From SIG587 sp045531585 (GTDB lineage: Bacteria; Bacillota; Clostridia; Oscillospirales; Acutalibacteraceae): 22,814 nt of DNA. Under the pieces are notes generated by a model. The model ran no database searches. It saw only the letters and a program-made list of their open reading frames with translations, and had not been told where the DNA came from. The stretch is from positions 1 through 22,814 of the forward strand of contig JAZSEH010000042.1 of NCBI GenBank assembly GCA_045531585.1. Reading direction: 5' to 3'. Position 1 is the first letter of the stretch; the number at the start of each line of letters is the position of its first letter. Of this stretch, positions 5,603-13,695 are shown piece after piece. The position numbers and the translations under genes are program-made.

Positions 5603-7078
5603 ATGAAAAAAGTTTTAACAATAATTCTAACTGTATTGTTTATAGCCTTAATATTTACAGGCTGTGAAAGCGACAGTGCCAATGCAATAATATATTACGA
5701 AATTAACGAAATGCCCCGTACGGTTGATCCGCAACTCGCAAAAACCACTTCTGAGCTTCTTATTTCACGGAATATTTATGAAGGACTTATGCGTGAGGAT
5801 GAAGAAGGTAACGTAGTAAACGGTGCAGCAAAGGAGTACTCCTCATCTGGTCAAACCTATACCTTCATTTTAAGGGATAATATAAAATGGAGTGATGGGA
5901 AGTCTCTCACCGCACAGGATTTTGTTTATGGTATAAAACGTGGTGCCGATCCTAAAAACAACGCCCCGTATGCTGAAAAGCTATTGGTTATAAAAAATGC
6001 AAAAAAGGTTATTTCAGGTGACGCACCAACATCAACTTTGGGTGTATCCGTTGTAGATAATGCAACACTTAAAATTGAGGTTGAGGCAGGCGTTAGCTCA
6101 AAGGAATTATTTGAATTACTTTCTTTGCCTATAGCTATGCCCTGTCGTAATGATTTTTTTGAAGAATGTAACGGTAAATACGGAATGACCTCGGAAAATA
6201 CCCTTTCTAACGGTTCGTACCGATTAAGACTTTGGGATACAGAAAACAACAAGCTTCGAATATGGACCAATCCTCACTATAACGGCGACTTTATAGCTAA
6301 AAATTCTGCAGTAATCTTTACTTATGATTCGGATAAAACTGCTTTTGAAAGATTAAAAGACGGTAACGTTGATATTGCACAAATAGAAACGTCGGATATA
6401 GCGGATACCGTGGGATTAGGTCTGAACACCGTAGAATTCGAAAATATATCCTGGTTACTTACTTTAAATAAAAATAAGTACTCGCACGAACTTAGAAAAG
6501 CGTTTTGTTCTTCCTTCAACAGGGACAAATACTCATCTGCACTTATTAAAGGCTATACGGTTTCTTCTTCTGTTTTTCCAAAGGTTATTACAAAGGATGA
6601 ATCTATCTCACCTGTTTCTTTTAATGGTGTTGATAGCGTTTTGCTTTACAAGAGTGCTGTTGCAGGCTTAAAGGATAAAAGTGCGGGAACCATTGAAATT
6701 ATTTATTATAATGACCCTATAATGCACCAAGCACTTGTTGATATTGCAGGTAATTGGCAAAATCTTTTTGGTGTTACGGTGAATCTTACCCCTTCCGATG
6801 AACTTGAAGCTTTACAAAAACAGCTTGTTTCACCCACATATGATATGTGTTTATTCCCCGTTATCTCCACCGACGGTGATAAAGCAAACTATCTTAAATA
6901 TTTTAAAGCCAACAAAACCGATTTGCAAAAATTACAAAACGACCTTGTTGGCGGCTGCGTAGTTATTCCGGTTGCAACACAAAACACCTGTTTTGCGTAT
7001 AGCTCTGATTTAACAAGCATAAAAGTAACTTTAAAAACAGGAACTACGGATTTTTCATACGTAATTAAGAAGGACTAA
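5603..7078 (+). CDS. OppA-like (family 5) solute-binding lipoprotein, orphan
   Basis: A 491-residue extracellular solute-binding protein of the peptide/nickel (SBP_bac_5) family. The signal peptide (residues 1-20, KK then a hydrophobic run) ends in the lipobox IFTGC with Cys21 as the lipidated residue, so it is anchored outside the membrane. NEMPRTVDPQLAKTTSELLISRNIYEGLM and the segment YTFILRDNIKWSDGKSLTAQDFVYGIKR (quoted in part: IKWSDGKSLTAQDFVYG) are family hallmarks. Such proteins bind oligopeptides and pass them to an ABC importer. No permease or ATPase genes are nearby, so it would work with transporters encoded elsewhere or as a sensor. It starts at ATG after GAGGT and has its own promoter. 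Its stop codon directly abuts the stop of the convergent AraC gene. Ligand unknown. Confidence 0.9.
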   Translation: MKKVLTIILTVLFIALIFTGCESDSANAIIYYEINEMPRTVDPQLAKTTSELLISRNIYEGLMREDEEGNVVNGAAKEYSSSGQTYTFILRDNIKWSDGKSLTAQDFVYGIKRGADPKNNAPYAEKLLVIKNAKKVISGDAPTSTLGVSVVDNATLKIEVEAGVSSKELFELLSLPIAMPCRNDFFEECNGKYGMTSENTLSNGSYRLRLWDTENNKLRIWTNPHYNGDFIAKNSAVIFTYDSDKTAFERLKDGNVDIAQIETSDIADTVGLGLNTVEFENISWLLTLNKNKYSHELRKAFCSSFNRDKYSSALIKGYTVSSSVFPKVITKDESISPVSFNGVDSVLLYKSAVAGLKDKSAGTIEIIYYNDPIMHQALVDIAGNWQNLFGVTVNLTPSDELEALQKQLVSPTYDMCLFPVISTDGDKANYLKYFKANKTDLQKLQNDLVGGCVVIPVATQNTCFAYSSDLTSIKVTLKTGTTDFSYVIKKD

Positions 7079-7855
7079 TCACATAAACTCAAGGTTTCTT
7101 TCCCTGAACTGCGTGGGTGTATATCCTGTTTCGTTTTTAAAGGAACGGCAGAAATGATATACACTTGAAAAACCTGTTTTAATCGATACCTGTGTAATAG
7201 AAAGAGTGCGGTCACTCAGTAGTGACTGCGCTTTTTTTATACGAAAATTCAGCAAATACTTATGTACAGGCATACCGTAGGTTTTATTAAATAACTTTCG
7301 TAAATATACCTCGCTTATATTTACACTCATTGCAAGGTTTGAATTACTAAGCTCCGGATCACCGAATCTTTCCTCAATCATTTCAATAACAGGATTAAGT
7401 ATTTTTGTATCCGAAAATCTGTCTTCTTGTTGACATTCTATTTGATAAAATATTTCATAAAGTAATGAATACGCTTTTATGCTTCCGCCTGTGTTTTTAA
7501 AAAGTATTGCCTGCTCCAAAAGCTTATAAGTTTTAAAAAGCTTTTCGGTATTTTTTATTTTAATTGAGCAGAAATCTTTTTTTATAAAATCAGGACTTGC
7601 AATAAAGTTAATTACAGGAAATAAGCCACTATGTTTGCATTCAAAATTATAGGATGCATTTTGCGGTAAAAACACGACGTGCTCAGGGTCAGAGACGTAT
7701 TCTTTACCATTATGACGGTATATAATCTTACCTGATTTTGCAAGAGCAATTCCGTACCATCTTCGGTTTTCAATACTTCTTACCTCATTTTGCAAAAGAG
7801 GCACGTTTGCTGTCCCGTTTATATTCCATATTTTAATATTTTCAAACAAACTCAT
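7079..7855 (-). CDS. AraC/XylS family transcriptional regulator
   Basis: A 258-residue regulator. The N-terminal half (about 1-150) has the look of a cupin-like effector domain (NRRWYGIALAKSGKIIYRHNGKEY, VVFLPQNASYNFEC; each quoted in part). The C-terminal part (about 165-255) is the double helix-turn-helix of the AraC family: NLAMSVNISEVYLRKLFNKT and then ITQVSIKTGFSSVYHFCRSFK with the GYTPTQFR signature. A longer frame to 7903 has no ribosome binding site, so ATG 7855 (preceded by GGTGATAAG) is chosen. It is divergent from the SDR operon at 8012, with a direct repeat suited to AraC-type binding between them, so it most likely controls that operon. The predicted effector is a small sugar-like or cyclic organic molecule, but this is inference. 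Confidence 0.9.
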   Translation of the reverse strand: MSLFENIKIWNINGTANVPLLQNEVRSIENRRWYGIALAKSGKIIYRHNGKEYVSDPEHVVFLPQNASYNFECKHSGLFPVINFIASPDFIKKDFCSIKIKNTEKLFKTYKLLEQAILFKNTGGSIKAYSLLYEIFYQIECQQEDRFSDTKILNPVIEMIEERFGDPELSNSNLAMSVNISEVYLRKLFNKTYGMPVHKYLLNFRIKKAQSLLSDRTLSITQVSIKTGFSSVYHFCRSFKNETGYTPTQFRERNLEFM

Positions 7856-7871
7856 TCTTATCACCACATTA

Positions 7872-7899
7872 AATATACCATTTTTTATAAAGATTTCAA
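7872..7899 (-). promoter_or_regulatory. Possible promoter of the AraC-type gene
   Basis: The minus strand reads TTGAAA (complement of 7894-7899), a 16-nt spacer and TATATT (complement of 7872-7877). The resulting leader would be only about 10 nt, which is short, so the call is tentative. Confidence 0.4.
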
Positions 7900-7918
7900 G
7901 CATTTTTGTTATATTTTG

Positions 7919-7946
7919 TATCGTTTATGTTAATATAATATCGTTT
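7919..7946. repeat. Direct repeat TATCGTTT, candidate AraC-type operator
   Basis: TATCGTTT occurs at 7919-7926 and again at 7939-7946, 20 bp apart start to start (about two helical turns). It sits between the divergent AraC gene and the SDR operon, ending just 6 bp before the putative -35 box at 7953. AraC-family activators typically bind direct half-sites of this spacing beside the -35. Confidence 0.5.
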
Positions 7947-7952
7947 TTACTA

Positions 7953-7981
7953 TTGAGAAACAAGAGAAAAAGCTTTAAACT
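7953..7981 (+). promoter_or_regulatory. Possible activator-dependent promoter of the SDR operon
   Basis: TTGAGA (7953-7958), 17-nt spacer, TAAACT (7976-7981). The -10 is poor, as expected for a promoter that needs an activator. A second CATAAT at 7987-7992 has no matching -35. The start codon at 8012 has AAGAGGTG in front. Confidence 0.4.
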
Positions 7982-8011
7982 ATAGTCATAATCCTGTAAA
8001 GAGGTGTTTTT

Positions 8012-8755
8012 ATGGCAAAAACTGTAATTATAACCGGCGCAGCATCAGGCATGGGTTTTTTAAGTGCTAAATGTTTTGCAAAGCAGGGCTATAATGTTGT
8101 GCTTACGGATGTAAATGAGGACGCACTACAGAAATGCGTTGACCAAATTATAGCTGACGGCGGCAATGCAATAGGTACCGTTTGTGATGTGCGCGATTAC
8201 ACACAGGTATGTGCCGCCTGTGCTTTAGCTAATGAAAAATTCGGTAGCGTTGATGTTGTAATAAACCTTGCAGGTGGTGCTGAATGTAGAATGTTAAACT
8301 GCTTTGATAAAGAGTTTCCTGACGTGCCTATTGAGGTTTATGATTGGGGTATTGACGTTAATCTTAAAGGACAGTTTTATTTTTGTCATGCTGCGATGAA
8401 ATATATGCGCGAACAAAAAAGCGGTGTTATAATAAATATTGGCTCAATAACAGGCGAAGAAGGCTGCGGAACCAATATTGCATACTCAACATCAAAAAGC
8501 GCTGCAATGAACGGCCTTACAAAATCAGTTGCTCTTTACGGTGGTAAATACGGCGTACGCTGTGTTTGTGTCTCTCCGGGTCCTGTTCTCACCCGTCCGG
8601 GTATGGCAAGCATGAAAACATTAGTTGGCAGAGCTGCTGAGCCTCAGGAAATTGTTGATATGATTATTTATCTTGCCGGTGAAAAAGCCGCATTTGTTAC
8701 AGGCGTTAACATTCTTATGGATGGCGGCAGAAACATTATGAGGAATAAGGGGTAA
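8012..8755 (+). CDS. Short-chain dehydrogenase/reductase (SDR)
   Basis: A 247-residue classical SDR, a cytoplasmic NAD(P)-dependent oxidoreductase of hydroxyl/keto groups. Visible motifs: TGAASGMG cofactor-binding turn (8-15), Asp33 at the end of beta-2 (suggesting NAD rather than NADP), NLAGG (85-89) in place of NNAG, catalytic Ser145, Tyr158 and Lys162 (YSTSK), and PG at 189-190 in the cofactor loop. The C-terminal GVNILMDGG is usual. It is the first gene of a three-gene operon with a dehydratase-like protein 4 nt downstream, and it diverges from an AraC-type regulator. A plausible role is oxidising a polyol or cyclitol-type substrate to the ketone that the next enzyme uses, but the substrate cannot be read from the sequence. 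Confidence 0.93.
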   Translation: MAKTVIITGAASGMGFLSAKCFAKQGYNVVLTDVNEDALQKCVDQIIADGGNAIGTVCDVRDYTQVCAACALANEKFGSVDVVINLAGGAECRMLNCFDKEFPDVPIEVYDWGIDVNLKGQFYFCHAAMKYMREQKSGVIINIGSITGEEGCGTNIAYSTSKSAAMNGLTKSVALYGGKYGVRCVCVSPGPVLTRPGMASMKTLVGRAAEPQEIVDMIIYLAGEKAAFVTGVNILMDGGRNIMRNKG

Positions 8756-8759
8756 TATT

Positions 8760-9539
8760 ATGAAAAAGACTTTTTTAGGATTTGACAGACCTATTCTTAC
8801 GGTTATGGTGCAGGCAAGAACTCCTCAAAGAATTTTAGAGCTTATAGAAAATGGTAAAAAAGCCGGTGCCGATGCTTTCGGAGTCCAAATTGAAATGCTT
8901 AAACCGGAATACAGAAAAGCAGAAATATATAAAGAGCTTTTTGATGCCATGGAGGATAAGCCGGCATACGTTACAAACTACCGTTCACAACTAAATGCAG
9001 GTAAATCTGACGAGCAATGTTCTCAAGAGCTTATGCTTGCTATGGAGAACGGTGGAACTCTTTATGATATGCCCGGTGATTTATTCAGACCTTCAGTAGA
9101 TGAACTTACCTACGACGAAGCGACGATATTAAAGCAGAAAATGCTTATTAGCGACCTTCATAAAATGGGTAAAGAGGTTTTGATTTCCTCACATACAAAT
9201 AGATTTTTGCCTTTGGATGCCGTTTTAAAAATTGCTCAGGCCCAAAAGGAACGTGGAGCAGATATAAGTAAGATAGTTACCTGCGCCAATACTGAGCATG
9301 AACTTAGTGAAAACTTTAAAATATCCGCTACTTTAAAACAGCAGCTTGGTATTCCGCATCTGTTTTTGTGCGGTGGAGCAAAATGCAGAAAGCACAGATT
9401 ATTAAACCCTGTTGTTGGTTCATACCTTTACCTTTGCGTTACCGAGCACGATGAATGTGCAACACCTGCTCAACCTTTAATAACCGATGCAATAAAGGTT
9501 TTAAAAGCGGCTGAATATATAGATTCAAAGGAGATTTAA
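8760..9539 (+). CDS. Divergent class I 3-dehydroquinate dehydratase-like protein
   Basis: A 259-residue TIM-barrel protein recognised as class I dehydroquinase (AroD)-like. His145 (SSHTN) matches the catalytic His, and Lys171 (GADISKIV) matches the Schiff-base Lys of the family. Arg75 (YRSQ), Arg213 and Gln238 (TPAQP, family SAPGQ) also align. Changed are the Glu/Arg pair of the EWRxD motif, here GVQIE (41-45); the EGG after the FRS motif, here NAG (79-81); and the Ser of SAPGQ, here Ala234. These positions contact the substrate in the Salmonella enzyme, so the reaction may be imine-based dehydration of a related but different compound. It lies 4 nt after the SDR gene and 2 nt before the MDR gene, with AAGGGG as ribosome binding site. 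True shikimate-pathway AroD is less likely: no other aro genes are present and the partners are oxidoreductases. Confidence 0.78.
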   Translation: MKKTFLGFDRPILTVMVQARTPQRILELIENGKKAGADAFGVQIEMLKPEYRKAEIYKELFDAMEDKPAYVTNYRSQLNAGKSDEQCSQELMLAMENGGTLYDMPGDLFRPSVDELTYDEATILKQKMLISDLHKMGKEVLISSHTNRFLPLDAVLKIAQAQKERGADISKIVTCANTEHELSENFKISATLKQQLGIPHLFLCGGAKCRKHRLLNPVVGSYLYLCVTEHDECATPAQPLITDAIKVLKAAEYIDSKEI

Positions 9540-9541
9540 TT

Positions 9542-10522
9542 ATGAAAGCAGTTTTAATTAAAGAAAGTAAAGATTTAATTTGGGCAGATGTTCCCGATCC
9601 CGTTATTAAAAGTGACGAGGCACTTGTTAAAATTGAATACGCTGCACTTAATCGCGCCGACCTTTTACAGCGTGAGGGTAATTATCCACCGCCTCCGGGA
9701 TGCCCCGAATGGATGGGTCTTGAAATTTCCGGTGAGATTGTTTCTTTAGGCGAAGAGGCATTAGCAAACAGTAACTGGAAGGTTGGAGATAAGGTTTGTG
9801 CCCTTCTTGGCGGTGGCGGTTATGCTCAGTACGCCGCAATACGCTATGATATGATGATGCCCGTTCCCGAAAACTGTTCCATGATAGAGGCGGCCGCTAT
9901 TCCCGAGGCATTTGCAACGGCTTATTTAAATTTATTCATTGAAGGTAAAATAGAACCGGGTAATACCCTGCTTATGCACGCAGGCGCAAGCGGTCTGGCA
10001 AGTGTTGTTATACCTATGGCCAAAGCATTTGGAATAAGGGTAATTACAACGGTTATAGATGACGGTATGAAGGAAAAAATTGCCCATCTTGGAGCCGATC
10101 TTATTGTAAATACCAAGAAGGAAAATATTGCCGAGGTACTTAAACAGCAGTTGGATGAGGGACATCCTGTTGACGTTGCGATAGATTGCTTAGGCAGTAA
10201 AATGATGGGCGAATGTCTCCCCTATCTTCAGCGTGGTGCCCGATGGATAATGATAGCGACCCTTGCGGGAGATATGACCGAAATAGATCTAAGAAATATA
10301 TACGTTAGAAACATTCGTATAATCGGCAGTACACTTCGTTCACGCACACCCAAGGTTAAGGCTGAGATACTTTCAAGCCTTGTTAAAGAGGTTTGGCCAA
10401 AGGTTAGTGCAGGCGAAATCAAACCTACTATATATAAAGTGTTACCTATTACTCAAGCTTCCGAAGCACACGATATTTTATATCGCGGTGAAAATGCGGG
10501 CAAGGTTGTTTTAAAGGTATAA
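9542..10522 (+). CDS. NAD(P)H:quinone oxidoreductase-like MDR enzyme (PIG3-type)
   Basis: A 326-residue medium-chain dehydrogenase/reductase of the zinc-free quinone oxidoreductase branch. The N-terminal GroES-like domain has NRADLLQREGNYPPPPG (37-53) and GLEISGEI (59-66), the signature of PIG3/TP53I3-like enzymes. The Rossmann domain carries HAGASGLASV (146-155). The Cys/His zinc ligands of alcohol dehydrogenases are missing. Such enzymes reduce quinones or alpha,beta-unsaturated ketones with NADPH. It starts at ATG after AAGGAG, only 2 nt past the preceding stop, so it is translated in step with the dehydratase-like gene. A dehydration product with a conjugated enone would be a natural substrate, which is inference. 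A bidirectional terminator follows immediately. Confidence 0.9.
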   Translation: MKAVLIKESKDLIWADVPDPVIKSDEALVKIEYAALNRADLLQREGNYPPPPGCPEWMGLEISGEIVSLGEEALANSNWKVGDKVCALLGGGGYAQYAAIRYDMMMPVPENCSMIEAAAIPEAFATAYLNLFIEGKIEPGNTLLMHAGASGLASVVIPMAKAFGIRVITTVIDDGMKEKIAHLGADLIVNTKKENIAEVLKQQLDEGHPVDVAIDCLGSKMMGECLPYLQRGARWIMIATLAGDMTEIDLRNIYVRNIRIIGSTLRSRTPKVKAEILSSLVKEVWPKVSAGEIKPTIYKVLPITQASEAHDILYRGENAGKVVLKV

Positions 10523-10525
10523 AAT

Positions 10526-10562
10526 AAAAATCACTCTTCAAAAAAACTGAAGAGTGATTTTT
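10526..10562. terminator. Bidirectional terminator between the MDR gene and mutS2
   Basis: AAAAATCACTCTTCA (10526-10540) pairs perfectly with TGAAGAGTGATTTTT (10548-10562) around a 7-nt A-rich loop. T runs arise on both strands, so it serves both the plus-strand SDR operon and the minus-strand mutS2 transcript. Confidence 0.92.
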
Positions 10563-10563
10563 T

Positions 10564-12951
10564 TTACTTGATTTCCGCGATGGTAACACCTGCTTCACCT
10601 TCGCCAAATACACCGAGCCTATAACTATTTATGCTTCTGTGATGCTTTAAATGCTCGTGTACGGCTTTTCTCAGTACGCCTGTTCCTTTTCCGTGTATAA
10701 TCGTAATGCTTCCGATTCCGGCCATAACGGCGTTGTCAATATATCTGTCAAGCTCTAATAAGCCTTCATCCACAGACATACCGCGCATATCAATTTCACT
10801 TGTTGCATTACGTTCTGCTCTTGAGGTAATTCCTGAAATCTTTTTGTTTTCTTTTTTCGGTTGTGTTTTTTCTTCAATAAGGCGTAAATTTTTAATATCA
10901 ACCCAAATATTCATATTTCCTGCCGTAACGTAGGCCTTGCTTTTGGCTTTGTCTATGTTTGTTATAACGGCTTTTTTGCCTAAATCAAATATTAAAACCT
11001 CATCGTTAACCTTAAGTTCTCGGGGTAAAACATACTTGGCTTCCTGCTTTTTAATAACAGGGTCAGAAATGCGTTCAATATCGGTTATGGTTTTATCAAT
11101 TATATTTTTTGCATAGGAAACCTGCTTGGCGGCAGTTTCGGCGTTTAACTTTTTCTTAGTATCTTCAAGTTCAGTAAGTAAAACATTCGCTTTGTATCTG
11201 GCCTGCTCAAGAATTCTTTCAGCCTGAGCACGGGTTTGCATCAATATTTTTTCCTGTTCCTTATTGGTGTCATAGGTGCTCTGCTGAGATTTAGCCTTTT
11301 CTTCCTGTAGCTCGTGTTTTAAACGAGTAACTCGCTGTCGCTCCTTATCAGCATTTTGTCTTGCCTTTTCTAAGGATGCAATAACATTTTCAAAACGCTG
11401 ATTTTCTTCTGAAATATGTCCTTTTGCATTCTCTATTATAGAGTTATCGAGACCCAGTCGTTTTGAAATTGCAAATGCATTAGACCGACCCGGAACACCG
11501 ATAAGCAGCTTATAGGTGGGTTTAAGGTCTGAAACTGAAAACTCACAGGAGGCATTTTCAACGTTTTCGGTATCCAAAGCATATGTTTTAAGCTCAGCAT
11601 AATGGGTAGTTGAGGCAATTTTAGCACCGCGAGCTCCAAGTTCAATAAGAATAGCCTTTGCAAGCGCCGCACCCTCTATAGGATCCGTACCGGCCCCAAG
11701 CTCATCAAGTAGAACGAGTGAATTATTAGTCGCAAGCTTTAATACGGAAACTATATTAACCATATGTGCAGAGAAGGTAGAAAGTGACTGTTCGATGCTT
11801 TGCTCATCGCCTATATCGGCAAGTATTCTGTCAAAAACAGCAATTTTACTTCCCTGTTCGGCAGGAATCATAAGTCCACACATTGCCATTAAACATAAAA
11901 GGCCCAAGGTTTTAAGGGTAACGGTTTTTCCGCCTGTATTAGGACCTGTAATAACCAGTGTATTAAAATTAAGTCCCAAGGATACACTGATTGGTACAAC
12001 GGATTTTTGGTCAATTAAAGGATGTCGCGCACTAATAAGGTCAATTTTTCCCTGATTATTTAAAACAGGAGTACATGCGTGCATTTTGTAGGCTAAAGAT
12101 GCCTTTGCAAAAATGACGCAAAGTTCAATTAAAGCATCATAGGAAACGGCGGCACTTTCATAAAAGGCGGCGGCTTCGCTTGAGAATTCACATAAAATAC
12201 GGTGAACCTCTTCCCTTTCTTCAACCTCAAGGACACGAAGCTCATTATTAACCTCAACAACGCCCATTGGTTCAATAAAAACGGTTGAGCCCGAGCCTGA
12301 GGTATCGTGAACGATACCGGGTATTTCTCCTCTATGCTCTGCCTTTACCGGAACAACAAACCTTCCGTCACGCTGGGTAATTATGGCATCCTGTAAAAAC
12401 TTGCTTTTTTCGCTGTTCCTTACAATTTTATCAAGTTTTTCCCTAATGTTCATTGAGGCATTGCTTATTTTTCTGCGCAAAGAGAACAATTTATCCGATG
12501 CACTATCATTTAACTCGGATTCGTTTTTTACTGCAGAAAAAATTTTGTCCTCAAAATACTTATTTGGTGACAAAACCTCAAAATATTCATCAATAACGGT
12601 GTTTATATCTGCGTTAATATCTTTTCGCCACTGCTTGACATTACGTATAATTTTTAGTGTTGTTGCCACGTTAAGGAGTTCTTTAATTGTAAGGCAAGCA
12701 CCAACGTCAGCCTTTTTTAAAAGAGATTTTATGTTTACAGCGCCGCCAAAGGAAGGAGAGGTAAATTTACTCATAAGCTCATAAGCTGCTGCGGTACACT
12801 GCTGATTATGTTCAACCTCATAATAATCAAAGGAAGGAATAATATTCCTGCATATATCAGCAGCATCTTCAAGAGTTGCTTCATTTGCAAGAATGTTTAA
12901 AACCTTATCAAGCTCTAATATTTTCGAGTATTTTTCTACGTTATATTGCAT
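10564..12951 (-). CDS. mutS2: MutS2 (Smr-domain MutS paralogue)
   Basis: A 795-residue MutS2. Order: N-terminal helical core (1-300), ATPase domain with Walker A GPNTGGKT (336-343) and Walker B LVLLDELGAGTDP (412-424), STTH (447-450), a long coiled coil (about 510-620), a KOW-like linker (about 640-695) and the C-terminal Smr nuclease domain (719-795) with IDMRG and HGKGTG. In the usual Smr motif the first part is LDLRG, so Leu to Met is a mild change with Asp and Arg kept. MutS2 lacks the mismatch-recognition domain; it is tied to suppression of recombination and, in Bacillus, to rescue of collided ribosomes. The ATG start directly follows the recO stop, and the GGAGG ribosome binding site lies inside the last recO codons, so translation is coupled. 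Confidence 0.96.
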   Translation of the reverse strand: MQYNVEKYSKILELDKVLNILANEATLEDAADICRNIIPSFDYYEVEHNQQCTAAAYELMSKFTSPSFGGAVNIKSLLKKADVGACLTIKELLNVATTLKIIRNVKQWRKDINADINTVIDEYFEVLSPNKYFEDKIFSAVKNESELNDSASDKLFSLRRKISNASMNIREKLDKIVRNSEKSKFLQDAIITQRDGRFVVPVKAEHRGEIPGIVHDTSGSGSTVFIEPMGVVEVNNELRVLEVEEREEVHRILCEFSSEAAAFYESAAVSYDALIELCVIFAKASLAYKMHACTPVLNNQGKIDLISARHPLIDQKSVVPISVSLGLNFNTLVITGPNTGGKTVTLKTLGLLCLMAMCGLMIPAEQGSKIAVFDRILADIGDEQSIEQSLSTFSAHMVNIVSVLKLATNNSLVLLDELGAGTDPIEGAALAKAILIELGARGAKIASTTHYAELKTYALDTENVENASCEFSVSDLKPTYKLLIGVPGRSNAFAISKRLGLDNSIIENAKGHISEENQRFENVIASLEKARQNADKERQRVTRLKHELQEEKAKSQQSTYDTNKEQEKILMQTRAQAERILEQARYKANVLLTELEDTKKKLNAETAAKQVSYAKNIIDKTITDIERISDPVIKKQEAKYVLPRELKVNDEVLIFDLGKKAVITNIDKAKSKAYVTAGNMNIWVDIKNLRLIEEKTQPKKENKKISGITSRAERNATSEIDMRGMSVDEGLLELDRYIDNAVMAGIGSITIIHGKGTGVLRKAVHEHLKHHRSINSYRLGVFGEGEAGVTIAEIK

Positions 12952-13695
12952 TTAATCCTCCGGAATGGAATTATAAAAATCAAGTGTATAGTATTTACGC
13001 TCTGACTGAACGGTTAAATAACGCTCGGTTATTCCTGATAATATTCTTGCGCTTTCGTCGGGAATTTCAAATTTATATAATTTATCAAACTCAGAAAAAA
13101 TTATATGTCGCATTGCACTTAAAAGTGTTCTGTCAATTCTGGGCATATTACCTTCAGGCTTACATTCAGCACAATATATTACACCGTTTTGAATATCAAA
13201 AAACATAACGTCATCCTCAAAGCAGCCGCATCCTTCACAGGCAATAAGCTCTGGTGCATAGCCTGAAAGCGAAAGCATTTTCAGCTCCGTAATTGCTTTT
13301 AGCAAATTCAAGCTTTTTTTACCTGAAGACAAAAAATGAAGGGAGTTTAAAACAAGACGCATATATTCTCCCGCAGGGGCTTCAACGGGAGCAAGCGCAA
13401 GGGAAAGCTCGCAAAAATACTGAGAAAGCGCAAGCTTTTTAATATCGTCACCTGCGCCGAAAAAAATACGAATAGGCGAAGTTTCTTTAAGCTTATATGT
13501 ATCGCCTTTTTTTTCAAGAAGAACGTCAGAATAAGTCAAAAGACTTGTGCCTGCCGCCTTCTTGTTTTTTATATTTTTCACACCGGTTGCAAAAGCCTTA
13601 ATAACACCGTATTCATTAGTTAAAAGTGTTATAAGTCTGTCCGCTTCCCCAATATTCATTTCCCGAATGACAAGGGCTTGTGTCCTTATCTGCAA
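12952..13695 (-). CDS. recO: DNA repair protein RecO
   Basis: RecO loads RecA onto SSB-coated single-stranded DNA together with RecR in the RecFOR pathway. The 247-residue protein has the N-terminal OB fold (ALVIREMNIGEADRLITLLT at 7-26, normal family opening) and a zinc site in the helical part with Cys153, Cys156, Cys175 and Cys178 (CEGC, CAEC). The start is TTG, with GAGGTG 7-8 nt upstream. The alternative internal Met13 would remove conserved residues, so TTG is preferred. Its first 80 nt overlap the end of the yqzL frame, and it is followed without gap by mutS2. The era-yqzL-recO order is conserved in Firmicutes. Confidence 0.94.
   Translation of the reverse strand: MQIRTQALVIREMNIGEADRLITLLTNEYGVIKAFATGVKNIKNKKAAGTSLLTYSDVLLEKKGDTYKLKETSPIRIFFGAGDDIKKLALSQYFCELSLALAPVEAPAGEYMRLVLNSLHFLSSGKKSLNLLKAITELKMLSLSGYAPELIACEGCGCFEDDVMFFDIQNGVIYCAECKPEGNMPRIDRTLLSAMRHIIFSEFDKLYKFEIPDESARILSGITERYLTVQSERKYYTLDFYNSIPED

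Noticed and set aside
12383..13208. Plus-strand frames opposite mutS2 and recO
   Set aside because: They lie antisense to well-conserved proteins and show no domain.
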